A DNA stretch of 64,000 nucleotides from Novosphingobium jiangmenense (GCF_015694345.1 NZ_JADQDC010000005.1:196501-260500), one strand, 5' to 3'; numbered from the stretch's first letter, positions 26,447 to 36,472 are shown. Notes: generated from the letters alone by a model not told the origin. Made by a program: numbers and translations.

Positions 26447-28081
26447 CTACGGGACAAGCACCGTATCGCGCGCGACCGGGTCGGTCTGCGGATAGTCCAG
26501 CGTGTAATGCAGTCCTCGGCTCTCATGCCGCGCCTGTGCGGAGCGCACGATCAGTTCGGCGCTTTGCAACAGGTTGCGCAGTTCGATCAGGTCGGTCGTA
26601 ACGCGGAAGTGTCCGTAGTAGTCGTTCACCTCGCCGCTCAGCATCTGGATGCGGTGGGCGGCGCGCTCGAGGCGCTTGTTGGTCCGCACGATGCCGACGT
26701 AGTTCCACATGAACCGGCGGATCTCGGTCCAGTTCTGCTTGATCACCACCTCCTCGTCGGAATCGGTAACCCGGCTTTCGTCCCATGCCCGGACTTCGGG
26801 CGGAGCTTCGAAGGTCTCCCAGTTTTCAAGGATGTCGCGCGCCGCAGCATCGCCGAACACGAAGCATTCCAGCAGGGAATTCGACGCCAGGCGATTCGCG
26901 CCATGCAGCCCGCTCTCGGTACATTCACCCGCCGCATAGAGACCGGGAAGGTCAGTCCGTCCGGCGAGATCGATCAGGATGCCGCCGCAAGTGTAGTGCT
27001 GCGCCGGCACCACCGGGATCGGCTGCCGGGTCATGTCGATGCCCAGGCCGATCAGCTTCTCGTAGATATTGGGGAAATGACCGCGCACGAAGTCGGCCGG
27101 CATGTGGCTGATGTCGAGATGGACGAAGTCGAGGCCGAACTTCTTGATCTCGGCATCGATGGCACGCGCCACGACGTCACGCGGGGCAAGCTCCAGCCGC
27201 TCTGCATCGTAGAATTCCATGAAGCGCGTGCCGGTACGCGGGTTGATCAGGCGTCCGCCCTCGCCGCGCACCGCCTCGGTGATCAGGAAGTTCTTGACGT
27301 CGAGATTGTAGAGGCAGGTCGGATGGAACTGCATCATCTCCATGTTGGAGACGCGTGCGCCAGCCCGCCATGCCATGGCAATGCCATCGCCGGTGGCGCC
27401 GCGCGGCGCGGTGCTGAACTGGTAGACTCGGCCCGCCCCGCCAGTCGCCAGAATGGTCGCGCGGGCCGTATGCGCCTCGACCGTCCCGGTCGCCTCGTTC
27501 AGCGCGTAGACGCCCCAAACCCGGCCCGACCCGGAATATCGCGCCGCCTCATGACGACCGGTGATAAGGTCGATGCAGGTGCGGCCGGGCATCAGCGAGA
27601 TGTTGGGATGTTCCTGCGCGGCCTTGAGCAGGGCCTTCTGGACAGCCGCACCGGTTGCGTCATCGACGTGAACGATGCGGCGGTGGGAATGGCCGCCCTC
27701 ACGCGTGAGATGCAGCGCACCAGCTTCGGCATTGAAGGGTACGCCCAGCTCGGCAAGGCGGCGGATGGCCTCGGGCGCGTTCTCGACCACGAACTCGACC
27801 GTCTCGCGACGATTGAGCCCGGCCCCGGCAATCATCGTGTCCCGGATGTGGTTCTCGAACGTGTCGCCCTCATCCAGCACCGCAGCGATGCCGCCCTGGG
27901 CCCAGTTGGTCGAACCCCCGTCGAGTCCGCCCTTGGCCAGCACGCGCACCTTGCACTTCTCGGCCAGGACGAGCGCGGCGGTGAGGCCGGCTGCACCGGA
28001 CCCGACGATCAGGACGTCGACATCCTGCAGTGCCGATGCTTCGGCTTTACCAATTGCCTTGCCGCTCACGCGGTTCTCCAT
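26447..28081 (-). CDS. nadB: L-aspartate oxidase
   Basis: Oxidises L-aspartate to iminoaspartate, the first step of de novo NAD synthesis. The FAD motif VLIVGSGAAGLTAAL lies near the start, followed by GGSTNWAQGGIAAV and the substrate-binding region HPTCLYN. The near-C-terminal ARHESRGLHYTLDYP is typical of NadB and distinguishes it from succinate dehydrogenase flavoproteins. 544 residues is normal. nadA and nadC are not adjacent in the window. Confidence 0.94.
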   Translation of the reverse strand: MENRVSGKAIGKAEASALQDVDVLIVGSGAAGLTAALVLAEKCKVRVLAKGGLDGGSTNWAQGGIAAVLDEGDTFENHIRDTMIAGAGLNRRETVEFVVENAPEAIRRLAELGVPFNAEAGALHLTREGGHSHRRIVHVDDATGAAVQKALLKAAQEHPNISLMPGRTCIDLITGRHEAARYSGSGRVWGVYALNEATGTVEAHTARATILATGGAGRVYQFSTAPRGATGDGIAMAWRAGARVSNMEMMQFHPTCLYNLDVKNFLITEAVRGEGGRLINPRTGTRFMEFYDAERLELAPRDVVARAIDAEIKKFGLDFVHLDISHMPADFVRGHFPNIYEKLIGLGIDMTRQPIPVVPAQHYTCGGILIDLAGRTDLPGLYAAGECTESGLHGANRLASNSLLECFVFGDAAARDILENWETFEAPPEVRAWDESRVTDSDEEVVIKQNWTEIRRFMWNYVGIVRTNKRLERAAHRIQMLSGEVNDYYGHFRVTTDLIELRNLLQSAELIVRSAQARHESRGLHYTLDYPQTDPVARDTVLVP

Positions 28082-28283
28082 CCTGCCTTGCGACCTGTGC
28101 CGGTCCTGTCACCTGAAGCCGAAGCCCTAGCCGCTGAGCCACCCGGTAGGAAGTGGCACGATGTCCATGCCGGGATCCACGCGGTCCAGCTTTAATATTC
28201 TTAACTATTCGCGTCGCTTGTTTCGCACTCGCAGCATGATAAGTAATTGTCCGTAGTGCCGCGGGTGCGACGGGGACAGCCCA

Positions 28284-28439
28284 ATGCCATTTGCAAGATT
28301 GCTTTGCCTGTTCAATCGCCATCGCCCGCAACGTGCGGGTGTGGAGTGGGATGGCCGTACCTTTGTCGGAACATGCCGACATTGCGGCAACCCCATTCGC
28401 CGCCAGGAACGTGGCGGCTGGCGCGTAGGCCGCAGCTAA
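28284..28439 (+). CDS. Small CxxC zinc-ribbon-like protein
   Basis: A 51-residue frame starting MPFARLLCLFNRHRP and containing GTCRHCGNPIRR, a single CxxC pair of the kind found in small zinc-binding proteins. GGGGA lies seven bases before the ATG. With one pair, metal binding would need a dimer or the additional histidines. Function unknown. It converges with the ABC ATPase gene 15 bases downstream. Confidence 0.6.
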   Translation: MPFARLLCLFNRHRPQRAGVEWDGRTFVGTCRHCGNPIRRQERGGWRVGRS

Positions 28440-28454
28440 GCTGGCATCGCCCAA

Positions 28455-29414
28455 CTATCCGGCCGACTTCGGCATGCTCGTCAGGCTGACGAAAACGTCC
28501 TCGAGATCTGCTTCGCGCGTCGAGACGTCGACGATCGCATAGCCTTGTCCCTGCACCAGTGACATCACTTCTCCGGCGTTGGTGCGGTCTTTGTCGTAAC
28601 TGATTTCGACCTGACGCTCGCCTGCCAGATGACTCCGGACGAACGCTTCATGTTGCGGTGCAGCATCGACGTCGCGATCCAGCGTCAGCACGACAATCTT
28701 TTCTCGCGCCATATCAACGAGTTCGCGCGTGGGCTTGTTGGCAATCAGCTTGCCGTGATTGATGATCGCGATTCGGTCGCAGAGTTCCTCTGCCTCTTCC
28801 AGATAATGCGTCGTCAGGACCACCGTGACGCCATCCCGGTTGAGTTCGCCAACCAGCTCCCACAGTTGCCGCCGCAATTCCACGTCGACGCCGGCAGTGG
28901 GCTCATCGAGCACCAGAACCGGCGGGGCGTGCACCATCGCCTTGGCAATCAGCAGGCGGCGCTTCATGCCACCCGACAGTGAACGCGCGTAAGCATCCGC
29001 CTTGTCGGCAAGGTGGACGGCGCGGAGCAGGTCCATCGTCCGACGCAACGCTTTCGGCACGCCGTAGAGCCCGGCCTGATTCTCCAGCACTTCGGCAGGC
29101 GTGAAAAAGGGATCGAACACGATCTCCTGCGGGACGATCCCGATGGAGGCCTTGGCGTTGCGGACATCGTGATCGATGTCGTGCCCCCAGATCTCGACGC
29201 TGCCCGAGGTCTTCATCACCAGCCCCGCCAGGGTGTTGATGAGCGTCGATTTGCCTGCACCGTTGGGCCCGAGAAGGCCGAAGATCTGCCCTTGCGGCAC
29301 GTCGAAGCTCACCCCGTCCAGTGCCAGCTTTCCCGGCGCCTTGCCCGTCGGAGCATAGCGCTTCACCAGATCGCGGATACGGATTGCGGGGGGAAGTTCG
29401 TCAGTGCTTGCCAT
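28455..29414 (-). CDS. ABC transporter ATP-binding protein, drug/antibiotic exporter type
   Basis: 319 residues. Walker [10 protein letters not shown], signature [15 protein letters not shown], Walker [13 protein letters not shown] and the H-loop [11 protein letters not shown] are all intact, and the ATPase domain is followed by about 90 residues typical of the CcmA/DrrA-like subfamily. Such proteins pair with an ABC-2 permease, but no permease is next to it. The ATG at 29414 is chosen as the start of conserved sequence. Substrate unknown. Confidence 0.88.
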   Translation of the reverse strand: MASTDELPPAIRIRDLVKRYAPTGKAPGKLALDGVSFDVPQGQIFGLLGPNGAGKSTLINTLAGLVMKTSGSVEIWGHDIDHDVRNAKASIGIVPQEIVFDPFFTPAEVLENQAGLYGVPKALRRTMDLLRAVHLADKADAYARSLSGGMKRRLLIAKAMVHAPPVLVLDEPTAGVDVELRRQLWELVGELNRDGVTVVLTTHYLEEAEELCDRIAIINHGKLIANKPTRELVDMAREKIVVLTLDRDVDAAPQHEAFVRSHLAGERQVEISYDKDRTNAGEVMSLVQGQGYAIVDVSTREADLEDVFVSLTSMPKSAG

Positions 29415-29485
29415 GGCCGCTGCCTGCACCACTGCCAGCGAAAACGCAATTGTCTGCAGCCCGCCGATTTGCTAGCCGCGAGACC

Positions 29486-29686
29486 ATGATTCAGGCACCC
29501 GAAACCGTCTATACCGATCATCATCGCGTAAAGTGCGATGGCGCGTCCGACATCCGCGGCGGCGCTGCCCTCGGCCACCCGCGCGTCTGGCTTGAGATTG
29601 ACGAGAAGGGCTATGTCGAGTGCGGTTACTGCGACAAGCGCTTCGTCCTCAAGGGCGGCCCTGCGGATAGCGCCGAGGCGGCTTAA
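29486..29686 (+). CDS. CHCC zinc-finger protein
   Basis: 66 residues with the CHCC zinc-finger layout of the NDUFS6-like family: C-x8-ish spacing from CDGASD to GHPRVWLEI, then [12 protein letters not shown]. Alphaproteobacterial homologues of mitochondrial complex I subunit NDUFS6 look like this, so a role in complex I assembly or stability is plausible, although no nuo genes are nearby. Upstream of tldD on the same strand with 49 bases between. Confidence 0.8.
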   Translation: MIQAPETVYTDHHRVKCDGASDIRGGAALGHPRVWLEIDEKGYVECGYCDKRFVLKGGPADSAEAA

Positions 29687-29735
29687 GCCTCTTCGCTCTA
29701 TGGCCTTTGCGCCCTGAGCGCTTATATCGGTCTCC

Positions 29736-31175
29736 ATGACCGATCTCGATACCCGTTCGCTGCTCTACCGCTCCGGCCTCCTCTCGCCCGAAGAGGCGCA
29801 GCGGCTCACCGCCAATGCGCTCAAATCCTGCGATGACGGCGAACTCTACCTTCAGTTCATCGCCAGCGAGAGCTTCGGCTTTGACGATGGTCGCCTGAAG
29901 ACGGCAGACTACTCCCGTGATGCCGGGTTCGGCCTGCGCGGCGTCTCGGGCGAGATGACCGGTTTCGCCCATGCCAACGAGATTTCGGCTGCAGCCATCG
30001 CCCGCGCGGGCGAGACGCTGAAGCTGCTCGATCCGGCCAAGGGCCAGCCGGCCCCGCCGCCGCGCAACAACAATCGCCACCTCTACACCGAGGCCTCGCC
30101 ACTTGATGCCGTGCCGTTCGAGGCCAAGGTCAAGCTGCTCGAGACCATCGATGCCGCCGCCCGCGCCCGCGACCCCCGCGTCGCGCAGGTTTCGGCTTCG
30201 CTCTCAGGCTCATGGTCGGTGGTCGAGATCGTCCGCGCCGACGGCTTCGTCGCTCACGACGTGCGTCCTCTGGTGCGCCTCAACGTGTCGATCGTGGCCG
30301 AGCAGAACGGCCGCCGTGAGACCGGGTCTTTCGGCATCGGCGGGCGTCGCCTCTATGACGATCTGTTCTCGCCCGAAACCTGGAACCGCGCGATCGACGA
30401 GGCGCTGAACCAGGCGCTGGTCAATCTCGAGTCGGTCGCCGCACCCGCCGGTGAAATGACCGTGCTGCTTGGCCCGGGCTGGCCGGGCGTGCTGCTGCAC
30501 GAGGCGGTCGGCCATGGCCTCGAAGGCGATTTCAACCGCAAGGGCACCAGCGCCTTCTCCGGCCGCATCGGCGAACGCGTTGCTGCCCCCGGCGTCACCG
30601 TGATCGACGATGGCACGCTGCTGGGCGTGAATGGCCAAGGCCGTCGCGGCTCGCTGTCTATCGACGATGAAGGCACACCGACTCAGGAGAACGTGCTGAT
30701 CGAGGACGGTATCCTCAAGGGCTACATCCAGGACCGCCTGAACGCCCGCCTGATGGGCGTTGCCCCCACCGGCAACGGCCGCCGCGAAAGCTTCGCCCAT
30801 GCGCCGATGCCTCGCATGACCAACACCTTCATGCGCGGCGGCAACGACGATCCCGCCGAACTGCTCTCCCGCGTGAAGAACGGCATCTTCGCCAAGTCCT
30901 TCGGCGGCGGACAGGTCGATATCACCAGCGGCAAGTTCGTGTTCTCCTGCACCGAGGCCTATCGCATCGAGAACGGCAAGCTCGGCGCACCGATCAAGGG
31001 CGCCACGCTGATCGGCGACGGGCCGACCTGCCTCACCAAGGTCACCGGCATCGGCAACGACCTCGCGCTCGATGAAGGCGTCGGAGTCTGCGGCAAGGGC
31101 GGACAGAGCGTGCCCGCAGGCGTGGGCCAGCCAACCCTTCTGGTCGAAGGCCTGACGGTCGGCGGTACGGCCTGA
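29736..31175 (+). CDS. tldD: Metalloprotease TldD
   Basis: Catalytic subunit of the TldD/TldE (PmbA) protease. The metal-binding HEAVGH motif lies at residues 255-260 in GVLLHEAVGHGLEGDF, and the C-terminal half carries conserved VSGGxF-type sequence around GGGQVDITSGKFVFSC. 479 residues is normal. It has its partner pmbA at 10321-11667, unlinked, which is usual. The ATG at 29736 lies at the start of the conserved N-terminus. Confidence 0.95.
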   Translation: MTDLDTRSLLYRSGLLSPEEAQRLTANALKSCDDGELYLQFIASESFGFDDGRLKTADYSRDAGFGLRGVSGEMTGFAHANEISAAAIARAGETLKLLDPAKGQPAPPPRNNNRHLYTEASPLDAVPFEAKVKLLETIDAAARARDPRVAQVSASLSGSWSVVEIVRADGFVAHDVRPLVRLNVSIVAEQNGRRETGSFGIGGRRLYDDLFSPETWNRAIDEALNQALVNLESVAAPAGEMTVLLGPGWPGVLLHEAVGHGLEGDFNRKGTSAFSGRIGERVAAPGVTVIDDGTLLGVNGQGRRGSLSIDDEGTPTQENVLIEDGILKGYIQDRLNARLMGVAPTGNGRRESFAHAPMPRMTNTFMRGGNDDPAELLSRVKNGIFAKSFGGGQVDITSGKFVFSCTEAYRIENGKLGAPIKGATLIGDGPTCLTKVTGIGNDLALDEGVGVCGKGGQSVPAGVGQPTLLVEGLTVGGTA

Positions 31176-31245
31176 TCGAAGGATGCCGGTCGCTGCGGCG
31201 TTGTGTGGTCAGCGCGGGTTAAGCCGTTGTGCGCTAAACGACATC

Positions 31246-31389
31246 ATGGTGACCACGCCGTGGAACGCGCAGCTCTGCAACGTCGATATCGTGCGCATGG
31301 TTGACCGGAACGTCGGCTTCTGGCGCGGTTCGGTCGGCCTCGGCAAGTTCGTGCCGTATACCAAGGTCAAGGCTGACAAGGCCGGCTGA
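31246..31389 (+). CDS. Possible small protein, 47 residues
   Basis: An open frame from an ATG at 31246 between tldD and the acetyltransferase gene. The predicted product ends VGLGKFVPYTKVKADKAG and is moderately hydrophobic. No ribosome-binding site is visible and I know no homologue, so this may be a chance frame. Confidence 0.3.
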   Translation: MVTTPWNAQLCNVDIVRMVDRNVGFWRGSVGLGKFVPYTKVKADKAG

Positions 31390-31430
31390 TCCGGTTGAAT
31401 TCGCGCGGCACAAGGCGCTAAAGGCGGAGC

Positions 31431-31943
31431 ATGACGCTCCGCCTCGCCACTCCCGCTGACGCACCAGCCCTTGCCGACCTTGGCAGGCGCGCTTTCATCG
31501 CCAAGTTCGGCCATCTCTACAGCGCCGAAAATCTCGGCCGCTTCCTCGAAGAATCGCACTCGGAAGCGACGGTCAACGCGCAGCTCAGTGATCCCGCAAT
31601 GAAGATCGCGGTGATCGAGGAAGACGGCGTTCTCGCCAGCTTCTGCAAGATCGTCCGCACCAGCTCCCTGCCCGAAAAGACTGAAGCCAGCTCGCCGATG
31701 GAGCTCAAGCAACTCTACACCGACCCCGACCTGATCGGTCGCGGCGCCGGCGCCCGCTTGATGGACTGGGCCTTTGCCGAAGCCCGCGCGTGGGGCGCGG
31801 ACGAGATGCAGCTTTCGGTATATGCGCACAACCCGGACGCCCAACGCTTCTATCGCCGCTACGGTCTGGAAAAGGTCGCCGATATCGAATTCTGGGTAGG
31901 CGACCACTGCGATCCAGAATTCATGTTCGCAGGGCCGCTTTAG
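31431..31943 (+). CDS. GNAT family N-acetyltransferase
   Basis: 170 residues. The acetyl-CoA-binding loop is seen as [23 protein letters not shown], the Q/RxxGxG/A-type motif of GNAT folds, and the C-terminal [21 protein letters not shown] is the usual final beta-strand region. Acceptor substrate unknown. It lies 40 bases before ispG on the same strand. Confidence 0.88.
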   Translation: MTLRLATPADAPALADLGRRAFIAKFGHLYSAENLGRFLEESHSEATVNAQLSDPAMKIAVIEEDGVLASFCKIVRTSSLPEKTEASSPMELKQLYTDPDLIGRGAGARLMDWAFAEARAWGADEMQLSVYAHNPDAQRFYRRYGLEKVADIEFWVGDHCDPEFMFAGPL

Positions 31944-31983
31944 ACGCCTTCCGGACGGGCATCGAAATCCCTATAGAGGGCGC

Positions 31984-33120
31984 ATGTCCTCGATCCGTCC
32001 ATGGCGCGATATCGCGCGTCGCAAGAGCCGTCAGATCATGGTCGGCAGCGTCCCCGTCGGCGGCGATGCTCCGATCACCGTCCAGACGATGACCAACACG
32101 CTGACGTCCGATCCGGTGGCGACGATCAACCAGATTCGCCGCTGCGAGGATGCAGGTGCCGACATCATCCGCGTGTCCTGCCCCGACGTCGAAAGCACTG
32201 CCGCCCTTGGCAAGATCACCAAGGCCGCGCGGGTGCCGATCGTCGCGGACATCCACTTCCACTACAAGCGCGCGCTCGAAGCCGCCGATGCCGGGGCCGC
32301 GTGCCTGCGCATCAATCCGGGCAACATCGGCAGCAACGATCGCGTCGCCGAAGTCGTCCGCGCCGCCAAGGCCAATGGCTGCGCCATCCGCATCGGCGTG
32401 AACGCGGGCAGCCTCGAGAAGGACCTGCTCGAGAAGTACGGCGAGCCCTGCCCCGAAGCGCTGGTCGAATCTGCGCTCGATCACATCAAGCTGCTGCAGG
32501 ACCACGATTTCCACGAATACAAGGTGGCGGTGAAAGCCAGCGACGTATTCCTGGCGGTCGCTGCCTACATGGGCCTTGCCGAAGCTGTCGATTGCCCACT
32601 GCATCTGGGCATCACCGAAGCGGGCGGGCTGATCGGCGGTACGGTCAAATCCTCCATCGGCATCGGCAACCTGCTCTGGGCCGGCATCGGCGACACACTG
32701 CGCGTCTCGCTTTCGGCCGAGCCGGAAGAGGAAGTCCGCGTCGGCTTCGAAATCCTCAAGAGCCTCGGCCTGCGCACGCGTGGCGTCCGCGTGGTCTCCT
32801 GCCCCTCGTGCGCACGCCAGGGCTTCGACGTCATCCGCACGGTCGAAGCACTCGAATCGCGCCTCAGCCACATCAAGACCCCGCTTTCGCTCTCGGTCCT
32901 CGGCTGTGTGGTCAATGGCCCCGGCGAAGCGCGCGAAACCGACATCGGCCTGACCGGCGGCGGCAACGGCAAGCACATGGTCTACCTCTCGGGCGTGACC
33001 GACCACACCGTGCAGTCCGAGGAGATGCTCGACCACATCGTGTCGCTGGTCGAGAAGAAGGCTGCCGAAATCGAAGCGGCGACGACCGACGCCGGGAGCG
33101 TGACCGAGGCGGCGGAGTAA
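31984..33120 (+). CDS. ispG: 4-hydroxy-3-methylbut-2-en-1-yl diphosphate synthase
   Basis: Iron-sulfur enzyme of the MEP isoprenoid pathway that reductively opens methylerythritol cyclodiphosphate. The TIM-barrel part begins [21 protein letters not shown] (split) and carries ADIHFHYK. Three conserved cysteines for the [4Fe-4S] cluster are in [12 protein letters not shown] and [13 protein letters not shown]. 378 residues is normal for the short bacterial form. Confidence 0.96.
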   Translation: MSSIRPWRDIARRKSRQIMVGSVPVGGDAPITVQTMTNTLTSDPVATINQIRRCEDAGADIIRVSCPDVESTAALGKITKAARVPIVADIHFHYKRALEAADAGAACLRINPGNIGSNDRVAEVVRAAKANGCAIRIGVNAGSLEKDLLEKYGEPCPEALVESALDHIKLLQDHDFHEYKVAVKASDVFLAVAAYMGLAEAVDCPLHLGITEAGGLIGGTVKSSIGIGNLLWAGIGDTLRVSLSAEPEEEVRVGFEILKSLGLRTRGVRVVSCPSCARQGFDVIRTVEALESRLSHIKTPLSLSVLGCVVNGPGEARETDIGLTGGGNGKHMVYLSGVTDHTVQSEEMLDHIVSLVEKKAAEIEAATTDAGSVTEAAE

Positions 33121-33124
33121 TCTG

Positions 33125-33640
33125 TCAGCGTCCGGCCATCGGCTTGTAGATGTCGATATAGTCGGTCAGGCCGTCGCACCATTCGAAGGTCCGCAACCGC
33201 CAGTAGGGGCGGTTCTGGGTCACCGCGAAGCGCCAGTCGTCGCGCGTTGCCTCGCACTTGCGACCGGCATCGGGCGTGTCGGTGATGCGGATCGTGCCCG
33301 AGAAGACAAAGTAGTCCGCGCCCACCTCGGTCACCCGGCCATCTAGCCACAGGCGCCCCGGACCTGTCGCCGAGGCCTGGCTTGCGGTGAGCCTGATTGT
33401 GCCTGCTTCATCGCGGGCGTTGGCGGTGCCGCGCGTGTTCCAATCGATCCATTGCAGGGTAACCCCGGCGTTGTGCAGCAGCTGATCCGCCGCCGCCCGG
33501 TCGAGAACACGGGTAGCGACTGCCGACTGCGCTGGCGCAGGCGCTGCAGTTTCGAGCCTCGGACCGTTCCCGGTCACGCAACCGGCGAGCGCAAGAAGCA
33601 GCGGGGCATAGGCAAGGGTAATGCGGCTCATGGCGGTCAT
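33125..33640 (-). CDS. Small putative lipoprotein
   Basis: 171 residues. A lipobox is seen in APLLLALAGCVTG near residues 10-22, so the protein is probably anchored to a membrane via the cysteine. The remainder contains four aspartate-rich beta-like segments and two cysteines (AGRKCEATRDDWRFAV and EWCDGLTDYIDIY). I do not recognise the family. The ATG at 33640 is the likely start, without a strong ribosome site. It converges with ispG, the stops being five bases apart. Confidence 0.75.
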   Translation of the reverse strand: MTAMSRITLAYAPLLLALAGCVTGNGPRLETAAPAPAQSAVATRVLDRAAADQLLHNAGVTLQWIDWNTRGTANARDEAGTIRLTASQASATGPGRLWLDGRVTEVGADYFVFSGTIRITDTPDAGRKCEATRDDWRFAVTQNRPYWRLRTFEWCDGLTDYIDIYKPMAGR

Positions 33641-33697
33641 GTCTTTCGCAATCCGGAGAGACTGGCAAGGTTCCCCGTGAATCGCTAGGTCCGCCCC

Positions 33698-34201
33698 ATG
33701 AACATCTCGATCCGCGCAGCGACTGCCGCCGACATCCCGTTGATAGCCGAACTCATCCGCGCCCTCGCCGAGTACGAGAAGCTCGCCCACGAGGTCCGTT
33801 TCGACGAGGCCGTGCTTGCGGCCAAGCTGTTCGGCCCGCGCCCCTACGCCGAAGTCGTGATCGGCGAACTCGATGGCGCGCCGCAGGGCTTTGCCCTGTT
33901 CTTCCACAATTTCTCGACGTTCGAGGGCAAGCCCGGAATCTATCTCGAAGACCTCTTCGTGAAGCCTGAGGCGCGCGGTTCCGGTCTCGGCAAGGCGCTA
34001 CTGTCTCACCTCGCTGCCTTGGCGGTCGAGCGTGACTGCGCCCGCCTCGAATGGTCGGTGCTTGACTGGAACGCGCCGGCCATCGGTTTCTACAAGTCGC
34101 TCGGCGCAAAGTTCATGGACGAATGGACCGTCATGCGCGTCGAGGGCGCGGCGCTGACGCAGCTTGGCGCAGGCGCTGGAAATCCGGTCGCAAATGCATA
34201 G
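33698..34201 (+). CDS. GNAT family N-acetyltransferase, diamine acetyltransferase-like
   Basis: 167 residues with strong similarity to the spermidine/diamine acetyltransferase subgroup: start MNISIRAATAADIPLIAELI, FFHNFSTFEGKPGIYLEDLFV, the acetyl-CoA loop ARGSGLGKALLSHLA, and RLEWSVLDWNAPAIGFYKSLGAK. Acceptor probably a small amine, by family. It is divergent from the lipoprotein gene, 57 bases apart. Confidence 0.9.
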   Translation: MNISIRAATAADIPLIAELIRALAEYEKLAHEVRFDEAVLAAKLFGPRPYAEVVIGELDGAPQGFALFFHNFSTFEGKPGIYLEDLFVKPEARGSGLGKALLSHLAALAVERDCARLEWSVLDWNAPAIGFYKSLGAKFMDEWTVMRVEGAALTQLGAGAGNPVANA

Positions 34202-34252
34202 AATATGTCTCGTTCACGCCCGATAAGGGGGCGGCGTGTTACGGGACTCGGC

Positions 34253-34876
34253 ATGACGGACGGAGTGAACAGGCGAACGGTAATGACAGGCCTTGCGGCA
34301 AGCGCCGCTGCCGCCGTGTTCCCGCCGCGCGTTGCCGCTGCCACCTACTACCCCAACGAGCAGCACCGCGAAGTCCTGCGCATCGCCGCCGAGCAGGTCG
34401 AGAAGCATCGCGCTTCGCTATGGCGCACCGACATCGTCGGCATCGCCGATTTCGCCCTGCCCTCCTCGCTGCCTCGCTTTCACTTCGCCAATCTCGAACG
34501 CGGCGAAGTGCGATCCTTCCTCGTCGCCCACGGACGCGGGTCGGACCCGGAGCATGACGGGTTCCTCAAGACCTTCTCCAATGACGTCGGCAGCCTTGCC
34601 ACCTCGCGCGGGGCCTATGTCACCTACGAATGGTACAAGGGCAAGTACGGCACCTCGATCCGGCTGGGCGGCCTGAGCCCCGAGAACTCCAACGTGCTCG
34701 ATCGCGCGATCGTCCTGCACCCGGCCTGGTACGCCAATCCCGACATGCTGGAGAAGTGGGGCAAACTCGGCCGCTCGGACGGTTGCTTCGCGATGAGCGA
34801 GGCGGACTTCAACGAAGCGCTGTGGCACTTATCCGGCGGACGCCTCATCTACGCCGACCGACTGGGCCTGGGCTGA
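34253..34876 (+). CDS. Murein L,D-transpeptidase catalytic domain family protein (YkuD_2)
   Basis: 207 residues. A signal peptide with a twin-arginine-like N-terminus (NRRTVMTGLAASAAAAVFPPRVAAA) precedes the YkuD_2 domain, whose active-site cysteine is in KLGRSDGCFAMSEADF. Other conserved pieces are FLVAHGRGSDPEHDGF and YVTYEWYKGKYG. It probably acts on peptidoglycan in the periplasm. The 3' end overlaps the converging small CxxC gene by 48 bases. Confidence 0.85.
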   Translation: MTDGVNRRTVMTGLAASAAAAVFPPRVAAATYYPNEQHREVLRIAAEQVEKHRASLWRTDIVGIADFALPSSLPRFHFANLERGEVRSFLVAHGRGSDPEHDGFLKTFSNDVGSLATSRGAYVTYEWYKGKYGTSIRLGGLSPENSNVLDRAIVLHPAWYANPDMLEKWGKLGRSDGCFAMSEADFNEALWHLSGGRLIYADRLGLG

Positions 34877-35059
34877 ACCTGACGGCTGCGGACGCGGCAC
34901 GCGCCGCCCCTTGGTCCGGCTCGTCAGGTGCCAGGCAAAGCAGCGATCACAGCGATAGGCATGCAGGACAAGTCCGCTCGCCTGCGCAGCTCCGAAAGCA
35001 TCGTCCTTGCTGCCGAAGCGCTGCTTGCGCTGGCAGACGCTGAGCCTTGTCCTCACCAC
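34829..35059 (-). CDS. Small CxxC protein with HLTSRTKG motif
   Basis: 76 residues. The core YRCDRCFAWHLTSRTKG, preceded by CQRKQRF, recurs in short unannotated alphaproteobacterial proteins as I recall, and suggests a zinc-binding fold with C9, C37, C40 and a His. The GTG start at 35059 lacks a clear ribosome site. It overlaps the transpeptidase gene at their 3' ends. Confidence 0.55.
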   Translation of the reverse strand: MVRTRLSVCQRKQRFGSKDDAFGAAQASGLVLHAYRCDRCFAWHLTSRTKGRRVPRPQPSGSAQAQSVGVDEASAG

Positions 35060-35083
35060 AGGCGCGTTGTCACAGGGGCCGAA

Positions 35084-36472
35084 TCACAGGGGATTATCGA
35101 GCTTGATCACTTCCTCGTTGCTCTTGCGCTGCGTGGTGTGCAGCTGGCGCGGCTGGGCGAAGCTGGCCAGCACCGGCGCATCGCGGCCGTAGATGTCCGG
35201 GAACGAGCGCAGCATGCCGGTCACGTCACGCGCCACGGTGAAGTAGGTAAGGTAGACCGGGAACGTCTTGGTCATCGGCACCTTGGTGTAGACCTTCGAG
35301 GTGTGCGCCGTGACGGCATCGTCCGGCGTGATCCCCGCGCCGAGAATCGCCATGGTCATCGCCAGTTCGGTCGCCCGCTCCACGCGCACGCAACCATGGC
35401 TGAGCGCGCGGGTCGGCAGGTTGAACAGATTGCGGTTGGGCGTGTCGTGCAGGAAGATCGCATGCTCGTTGGGCATGTCGAGCTTCATGCGGCCCAGCGA
35501 GTTGGTGTCGCCCGGCTGCTGCACGACATAGATCGTGCCGTCCGCCGCCTTGGTCACCTTGTAGCCCTCGCGCTCGGCCTGCTTGGGGTTGTTCACCAGG
35601 CGCGCGCCCAGCCCTTCGCCGACGACGATCGACTGCGGCACGGTCCAGGTCGGATTGAAGATCACGCCCTCGACCGTCTCGGCCAGCTGCGGCGTCGCGG
35701 TCTTGCCCGGCTTGCCGACGATGACCTTGTAGGTGCTGATGATCTTGTTGCGCACCGTCAGCCGCAGCATCTGCTCGGGCACGTTGGCCAGCAGGTACTG
35801 AGTGCCAAGGTCACGCGCCAGCCAGCGCCAGCGGTCCATGTTGGCGCGGATCAGTGCGGCCTGCTTGGGCGTCTGCGCCTTGGGCAGCGCGGCCTTGAGC
35901 GCCGCGTAATCCGGCACGGTCGGCAGCAGGGCCATCAGCGCGCCCTTCACATCATGCCGGAGCAGGGCGTCGGCCAGAATGATCGAAGTGGGGTTCACGT
36001 CCTGATCTGGGTCGACGGCAAACCACTGCACGCGCGCGGTCATCGGCGTGCGGCCATCGCGCAGGTCTTCGGCCAGCCAGCCGAACAGGCGCGTTGCGGT
36101 CTCGTCGAGAGCAGGGCCTTCGCCCTTGACGATGGCGGCCGACAGCACATCCGGCTGGTAATCGCGCGGGAACAGGCCTTCGGCACCAATGCCCTTGATC
36201 GTTGCCAGCAGGCTCTGCGCATCGCTCTGCGTCCAGTGCGGTGCGGGCACCGGCGGCAAGGCGTCTGCCGGAGCGGCAGCGGCGGCAACCGGAGCCGCAA
36301 CGATCGGCGGCACGACTGGCGCAGGCTTGGCCTGCTTCGTCAGGTCCACCGGACCTGCAGACGTCGCAGTCTGCGCTGCCAGCGGCTGGGCTGCGATGGA
36401 AAGCGCCACGAACGCCACGCCAAACTTGCCGGAAAGGCCGGCACCAACGATCGCACGCTTCACGCTTTGCAT
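35084..36472 (-). CDS. L,D-transpeptidase, YcbB/LdtD-like
   Basis: 462 residues. After a signal peptide (LSGKFGVAFVALSIAAQPLAAQ) and a proline/alanine-rich linker, an N-terminal domain (HWTQSDAQSLLATIKGIG) precedes the YkuD catalytic core, with the active-site SHGCVRVE. An adjacent EHAIFLHDTPNRNLF completes the conserved His. It would form 3-3 cross-links in peptidoglycan. The ATG at 36472 has AGGGA only two bases away; a GTG at 36484 with AGGTG upstream is an alternative start. Confidence 0.88.
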   Translation of the reverse strand: MQSVKRAIVGAGLSGKFGVAFVALSIAAQPLAAQTATSAGPVDLTKQAKPAPVVPPIVAAPVAAAAAPADALPPVPAPHWTQSDAQSLLATIKGIGAEGLFPRDYQPDVLSAAIVKGEGPALDETATRLFGWLAEDLRDGRTPMTARVQWFAVDPDQDVNPTSIILADALLRHDVKGALMALLPTVPDYAALKAALPKAQTPKQAALIRANMDRWRWLARDLGTQYLLANVPEQMLRLTVRNKIISTYKVIVGKPGKTATPQLAETVEGVIFNPTWTVPQSIVVGEGLGARLVNNPKQAEREGYKVTKAADGTIYVVQQPGDTNSLGRMKLDMPNEHAIFLHDTPNRNLFNLPTRALSHGCVRVERATELAMTMAILGAGITPDDAVTAHTSKVYTKVPMTKTFPVYLTYFTVARDVTGMLRSFPDIYGRDAPVLASFAQPRQLHTTQRKSNEEVIKLDNPL

